A stretch of DNA of 64,000 nt from Streptomyces sp. NBC_00190. GTDB taxonomy: Bacteria > Actinomycetota > Actinomycetes > Streptomycetales > Streptomycetaceae. The position numbers were made by a program, and so were the translations under genes. Location of the stretch: contig NZ_CP108131.1 in NCBI RefSeq assembly GCF_036203305.1, positions 5,270,001 through 5,334,000 on the forward strand, in the 5' to 3' direction. How positions within the stretch are numbered: position 1 is the first letter of the stretch; each line of letters opens with the position of its first letter. The notes below the pieces were generated by a model, which saw only the letters and a program-made list of their open reading frames with translations, had not been told where the DNA came from and ran no database searches. Positions 60,896 to 64,000 of the stretch are shown here, piece after piece.

Positions 60896-61333
60896 GTGTC
60901 GAACCCGAGCCCGCGCGGGACGTACTTGACGATTGCGGAGGCCCTGCGGGCGAGGATCGCAGAGGGGATCTACCCGGATGGCCTTCCCTCCGAGGCTGAG
61001 ATCGGGAGAGAGTTCGGCGTGGCACGCACGACCGTCCGCCGCGCTCTTCGCGCGCTGGAGGAAGCTGGCGATGTGGCCACCGTCGCCGGGGTTGGCCGAC
61101 GGGTTGCTGGCGGCTCACAGGTCGCGCCGTACAAGCGGATCATGGCAGACCTGTTGGACCGCATCCTGACAGGCGAACTGCCCGCCGGTGCTCGCCTCCC
61201 CAGCGAGGCTGAACTCTCCGATTCGTACGGAGTCTCGCGGGGTACTGTCCGTCGCGCCGTACACGAACTGGAAGCCGCGGGGCACGTTCAAGCACGGCAC
61301 GGAGTCGGGCGGTTCGTGAGCCCGACGTCCTGA
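60896..61333 (+). CDS. Tandem-wHTH GntR-family regulator (KorSA-like)
   Basis: This 145-aa protein is composed of two complete GntR winged helices. The first (YLTIAEALRARIAEGIYPDG, PSEAEIGREFGVARTTVRRALRALEEAGDV) spans about 11-70. The second (YKRIMADLLDRILTGELPAG, PSEAELSDSYGVSRGTVRRAVHELEAAGHV) spans about 77-143. There is no effector domain. AICEs such as pSAM2 encode a GntR repressor (KorSA) that keeps transfer and excision genes off; this gene's place beside HD and Nudix genes agrees. GTG 60896 has GGAGG five bases upstream. Confidence 0.88.
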   Translation: MSNPSPRGTYLTIAEALRARIAEGIYPDGLPSEAEIGREFGVARTTVRRALRALEEAGDVATVAGVGRRVAGGSQVAPYKRIMADLLDRILTGELPAGARLPSEAELSDSYGVSRGTVRRAVHELEAAGHVQARHGVGRFVSPTS

Positions 61334-61359
61334 ACCTCGACAGCTGGGGAGGCACTCGC

Positions 61360-61923
61360 ATGCGATTGGCCAAGTGGGCTCACGACCTCGCGGAGTCCTT
61401 GCTAGCCGAAAGCCTGCCAAAGCGGTGGGCTCATTCACAGCGCGTCTACTCGCAGGCCCTGACGCTAGCCCCGGCTCTGGGCGAGGATGCGGAGCTGTTG
61501 GCGGCGGCGGCCATCGCGCACGACGTCGGGTACGCGCGGGCGGCAGTCGACACTGGGCAACACATGATCGACGGGGCGCGCTACCTGCGTGATGTGGTGG
61601 GTGCCGACCCTCGGCTGTGCAGTGTCGTGGCCTTCCACACATCTTCACCGTGGGAGGCCTCCGAGCTGGGACTGAGCGAGGCCCTGGCGGAGTTCGGTCC
61701 CGCAGAGCCTGATCTGGTGGACGCGATCACCTACTGCGACCTGACCAGCAGCCCCGTGGGCGCGCTCGTGGATCCAGCGGATCGGTTGACCGAGGTTCTG
61801 GACCGGTACGGCCCCGATCACGTCGTGTTCCGGGCCGTGTCCGCGGCTCGACCGGAGCTGCTGTCCCGGGTGGCCCGCGTGCGCCAACGCAGCTTCGAGA
61901 CAGAGCGGTCCAAGCTCAGCTGA
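61360..61923 (+). CDS. HD-domain metal-dependent phosphohydrolase
   Basis: This is a 187-aa protein. HD-type metal ligands are visible: RWAHSQRVYSQAL (His), AAAIAHDVGYA (His-Asp) and ITYCDLTSSP (final Asp). A FHTSSPWEA segment could add ligands as in nucleotidase-type HD proteins. It lies 26 bases after the GntR gene and its 3' end overlaps the convergent Nudix gene by eight bases. HD genes accompany GntR and Nudix genes in actinobacterial integrative elements; the substrate may be a nucleotide. Not named further. Confidence 0.88.
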   Translation: MRLAKWAHDLAESLLAESLPKRWAHSQRVYSQALTLAPALGEDAELLAAAAIAHDVGYARAAVDTGQHMIDGARYLRDVVGADPRLCSVVAFHTSSPWEASELGLSEALAEFGPAEPDLVDAITYCDLTSSPVGALVDPADRLTEVLDRYGPDHVVFRAVSAARPELLSRVARVRQRSFETERSKLS

Positions 61924-62389
61924 TCCGGGGAACCGGTGAGCCACGGAAGCCTTCGACGAGCCGCCGACGCGTGGTGGGCGATACGTCTAGAGACTCGATT
62001 TCCGCCCCGGGGACCCACCGCACCTCTAGGGATTCCGAACTTACCTTGATCTCGCCGCTGACCGGTCGAGCGCGGAAGCAGAGCGAGAACTCTTGCCGCA
62101 CCTCACCGTCCGCGAACGCGATGACGTGCCCTGGGTCGGTGAAAATTCCCACCAGGCCGACGACTTCGACCAGAATCCCGGTTTCCTCCAGAACCTCTCG
62201 GACCACCGTTCCCGTGATGTTTTCCCCAAGCTCCTGGATACCCCCCGGCATGCCCCAACGTCCGTTGTCCGATCGCCGTTCCAGCAGCACATCGCCCGCA
62301 TCGTTGACGATGAACGCCGTCACCGCAGGCACGATGCTGTTGGCTTTCGGCGCGTTGGGATCGTTGAAGTAGTCAGTGCGGCGACTCAT
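61916..62389 (-). CDS. Nudix hydrolase (Pra-like AICE protein)
   Basis: This 157-aa protein has a clear Nudix box, GGIQELGENITGTVVREVLEETGIL (G-x5-E-x7-REVLEETG), and an N-terminal DYFNDPNAPKANSIVPAVTAFIV. In pSAM2-like AICEs the Nudix protein Pra activates excision and replication, so that function is a reasonable inference from context. ATG 62389 has AAGG five bases upstream. The upstream XRE gene stop (62392-62394) sits within its leader, giving one minus-strand operon. Confidence 0.85.
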   Translation of the reverse strand: MSRRTDYFNDPNAPKANSIVPAVTAFIVNDAGDVLLERRSDNGRWGMPGGIQELGENITGTVVREVLEETGILVEVVGLVGIFTDPGHVIAFADGEVRQEFSLCFRARPVSGEIKVSSESLEVRWVPGAEIESLDVSPTTRRRLVEGFRGSPVPRIS

Positions 62390-62391
62390 GC

Positions 62392-63132
62392 TCACCTTTC
62401 GATGGGGACAGCTTCGGACCAGACCTTCTCGAAGCTCTGCTGATACGTGGAGACCAGCTCAGCACCCGCGACCTTGCGCAGGTGGAGAACCGGCGTCAGG
62501 GGTGCACTCACCCCGTACACCTGTGTGTTCACCAGCCACTCGTCATCCGACCGGTAGAGCGAGTTGTGCAGAGTCGACCGGTGAAGACGGAACTCGATCC
62601 CCGAAACCGAATAGAGGGGGCGATAGAGTTTCATTACCTCTCGAACCTTGTAGGCCACCCCCTCGCCGATTTCCTCCTCCTCGCCTCGGCGCCGGATCTC
62701 TGGACTTTCCGGGTCGCCGAGCAGGATGCGGGCCCGAACACCGCCAGCCGCTTTCGACCTGAGTAACTGTGCCCAGCGAGGATTCTCGGCGAGGAAGACA
62801 CCCGCGTGTACCAGTACGCCAATCTCGCGTTCGGCCCGCCCGAACAGCTGGAGCCATAGGTCCGCCGGCACGTAGGAGCGATGCGGATAGACCTTCAGGA
62901 CCTCGGCATCAGCAGCGTCCTTACGCTGCCCGTCCGGCAGGCCGTCCGGCCAGAGATACCCCTCGTCTTCCCGCAGGAAGGCGGAGATGGCAAGGCGGTG
63001 TCGTCGGTACGGCGCTCGCCCCTTGGTGATCCAGCGCTCCACCGTCTTGGGGTCGACGCCAAGGTGCTCCGCCAGGGATTCCGCCGTGACGCCTTGCGTC
63101 AGCATCGCGGACCTTAACCGCTCGTTCGCCAT
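62392..63132 (-). CDS. XRE-like HTH protein with DUF5919 (PLD-like) C-terminus
   Basis: This 246-aa protein has an N-terminal HTH (LRSAMLTQGVTAESLAEHLGVDPKTVERWITKGRAPYRRHR). The C-terminal domain reads YPHRSYVPADLWLQLFGRAEREIGVLVHAGVFLAE, ARILLGDPES and FRLHRSTLHNSLYRSDDEWLVNTQVYG, as in DUF5919 proteins, which look phospholipase-D-like but lack a clear pair of HKD motifs. This type accompanies AICE regulatory modules. ATG 63132 (MANERLRSAML). A cluster of CAGGGACGT repeats lies directly upstream and is probably its operator. It is co-transcribed with the Nudix gene. Confidence 0.82.
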   Translation of the reverse strand: MANERLRSAMLTQGVTAESLAEHLGVDPKTVERWITKGRAPYRRHRLAISAFLREDEGYLWPDGLPDGQRKDAADAEVLKVYPHRSYVPADLWLQLFGRAEREIGVLVHAGVFLAENPRWAQLLRSKAAGGVRARILLGDPESPEIRRRGEEEEIGEGVAYKVREVMKLYRPLYSVSGIEFRLHRSTLHNSLYRSDDEWLVNTQVYGVSAPLTPVLHLRKVAGAELVSTYQQSFEKVWSEAVPIER

Positions 63133-63140
63133 CCAACCCC

Positions 63141-63223
63141 CAGGGACGTCCAGGGACGTATCCGCCCGCCAGAACGCTACCGAGGACGTCCCAAGTCGTC
63201 CAGGGACGTGGTGACTTCGTCCC
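63141..63223. promoter_or_regulatory. CAGGGACGT repeat cluster (candidate operator array)
   Basis: CAGGGACGT occurs at 63141-63149, 63151-63159 and 63201-63209. An inverted copy core GGACGTCCC is at 63184-63192 and CGTCCC at 63218-63223. The first two direct copies are spaced ten bases apart, one helical turn. The first copy is nine bases upstream of the XRE-like gene start, so the array likely binds that protein or the GntR protein. Confidence 0.65.
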
Positions 63224-63308
63224 GCCCTTCGGCGGCACTCTGGTGACACATCGCAAGGCGGACCGGCTGAGGCGCAGAGCTTGACAGCCTCAACCAGAAC
63301 CGCCAATG

Positions 63309-63341
63309 TGAGATACACGTTCAAGCATGTATCTCATGCTT
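63309..63341. promoter_or_regulatory. Overlapping inverted repeats in the AICE control region
   Basis: Two perfect inverted repeats interlock: TGAGATACA (63309-63317) with TGTATCTCA (63328-63336), and AAGCATG (63323-63329) with CATGCTT (63335-63341). They are locally AT-richer than the surroundings and lie in a 766-base gene-free spacer (63133-63898). They are candidate sites for the GntR repressor controlling rightward transfer genes. Confidence 0.55.
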
Positions 63342-63832
63342 CGAGTGCGGCTACTTCGCGCTGACCTGCATGGATGCCTGCTACGAGCGGTGTATGCGAA
63401 GCAAGGGGCCCGGAACTGCGTGGGCCCACAGCTGAGGGCGGGGACGCTGCAATCCCGCTAAAGGCCAGGGGATAGGGCGAGCAGTTGGCGCCTGACTGGC
63501 GAGGTGGCCCGGCGACCGCGAGCAACGGCCGGAGGGTGGGGACGTGGTCCCCCTTGCAGTGCACATCCCAGATGGATCCGTAGGAGGAGGAACAGTGATC
63601 CGCTTAAGACTTTGGGCCCCGTTCGCGCTGGACCGGCGCGGGTGGGTGAGCCTTTCGCGTCATCCCCTGAGTCGCCGCTTCAGCGCACCGGGATAGCCGG
63701 TGATTCGCGCTTCAGGGCCCGCAGCTTCGTGCTGCGGCCGGTTGCCTCCTCCGCCCGTCCGGCGTACACCGCGCCGTACGGGCGGGGTTGCAGGGAGCCG
63801 TGTTCATCCGCTCCACCCCCAACGATGTACAG

Positions 63833-63856
63833 CCCCCGGCGTTCGAGCGCCGGGGG
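63833..63856 (+). terminator. GC hairpin upstream of the DUF6284 gene
   Basis: CCCCCGGCG and CGCCGGGGG flank a TTCGAG loop, nine pairs, about 40 bases before the DUF6284 start. It may terminate or attenuate a leader transcript. The rest of 63342-63832 shows no gene I can support. Confidence 0.5.
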
Positions 63857-63898
63857 TTGCTGTTCGGGCCCGTTCCTGTGTGAGAGGAGCAAGACCCA

Positions 63899-64000
63899 AT
63901 GAAGTTCATCGGTGCTGTTCAGGCGGTTGTTACCGCTGACGAGTTCGACCGTGAGCCGACGGCCGCGGAGCTGGACGCGATCGAGTGCGAGATGCCCGTC
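63899..64000 (+). CDS. DUF6284 family protein (3' end outside window)
   Basis: The 34 codons present read MKFIGAVQAVVTADEFDREPTAAELDAIECEMPV. The EPTAAELDAIExEMPV string is what I associate with DUF6284, a small protein found in actinomycete integrative elements just upstream of the FtsK-like transfer gene. GAGAGGAGC precedes the ATG at about nine bases. It supports reading this region as the left part of an AICE whose transfer, replication and integrase genes lie beyond the window. Confidence 0.75.
   Translation, partial: MKFIGAVQAVVTADEFDREPTAAELDAIECEMPV

Noticed and set aside
60612..61118. Transposase remnant left of the GntR gene
   Set aside because: A minus-strand frame looked vaguely protein-like, but I could not match any insertion-sequence family or find terminal repeats.
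1..64000. CRISPR arrays, rRNA genes, complete insertion sequences
   Set aside because: No regularly spaced repeat-spacer pattern, no rRNA-like conserved blocks and no transposase gene with terminal inverted repeats were seen.

Overview
The window is a very GC-rich actinobacterial chromosome segment, almost certainly Streptomyces. The evidence is the near-saturated G/C third positions, frequent GTG starts and 4-nt GTGA/ATGA gene overlaps. The gene set also fits: a fused 2-oxoglutarate decarboxylase/dehydrogenase, a conservon (cvn) operon, a lon gene preceded by an HspR-type operator, Ku with a split LigD, and many lineage-restricted DUF proteins. From about 12.8 to 52.5 kb it reads as ordinary core chromosome. 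Both ends carry accessory or conflict-type loci.

Left end (1-12.8 kb). After a partial DUF6104 gene, seven co-directional genes form one block. They are a trypsin-like VMAP-type protease, a MoxR AAA+ ATPase, a vWA/TPR protein (SAV_2336-like), a 64-aa FxS-type RiPP precursor, a radical SAM/SPASM maturase (FxsB-like), an HExxH peptide-modification enzyme and a TIR/NB-ARC/TPR protein (FxsT-like). The block joins a vWA-MoxR-VMAP ternary conflict system to a cyclophane peptide pathway. It ends at a strong bidirectional terminator shared with kgd.

Core (12.8-52.5 kb). In order this holds: kgd; an OmpR-type two-component pair; a lipoprotein; a GT39-like membrane glycosyltransferase; a mercaptopyruvate-type sulfurtransferase; a DUF4097 lipoprotein; lon; a MarR regulator; a PP2C-like protein; a four-gene conservon followed by a styrene/indole monooxygenase-like FAD enzyme; an NlpC/P60 hydrolase; small SHOCT and DUF6325 proteins; an FtsW/RodA plus class B PBP pair; two divergent diiron proteins and a TetR regulator; a lipoprotein/histidine-kinase pair; a NERD protein; Ku with LigD polymerase and ligase; small proteins; a DUF6745 protein; and an XdhC-like protein.

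Right end (52.5-64 kb). A three-gene operon (52761-57201) encodes a Rad50-like ATPase with a CPVC zinc-hook motif and a C-terminal HEPN-like R-x5-H motif, a 130-aa helical partner, and a 545-aa coiled-coil protein of no family I can name. This is the best candidate for an undescribed conflict system. It ends at two hairpins beside a 3' fragment of a tRNA-Arg(CCG), which looks like the attL of an integrated actinomycete integrative and conjugative element (AICE). Rightwards from there come a ScoMcrA-like HNH nuclease, a markedly AT-richer DUF262-HEPN pair, and then typical AICE regulatory genes: a tandem-wHTH GntR protein, HD, Nudix, an XRE/DUF5919 protein with a repeat array upstream, and DUF6284. 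The transfer, replication and integrase genes and the intact tRNA would lie beyond base 64000.
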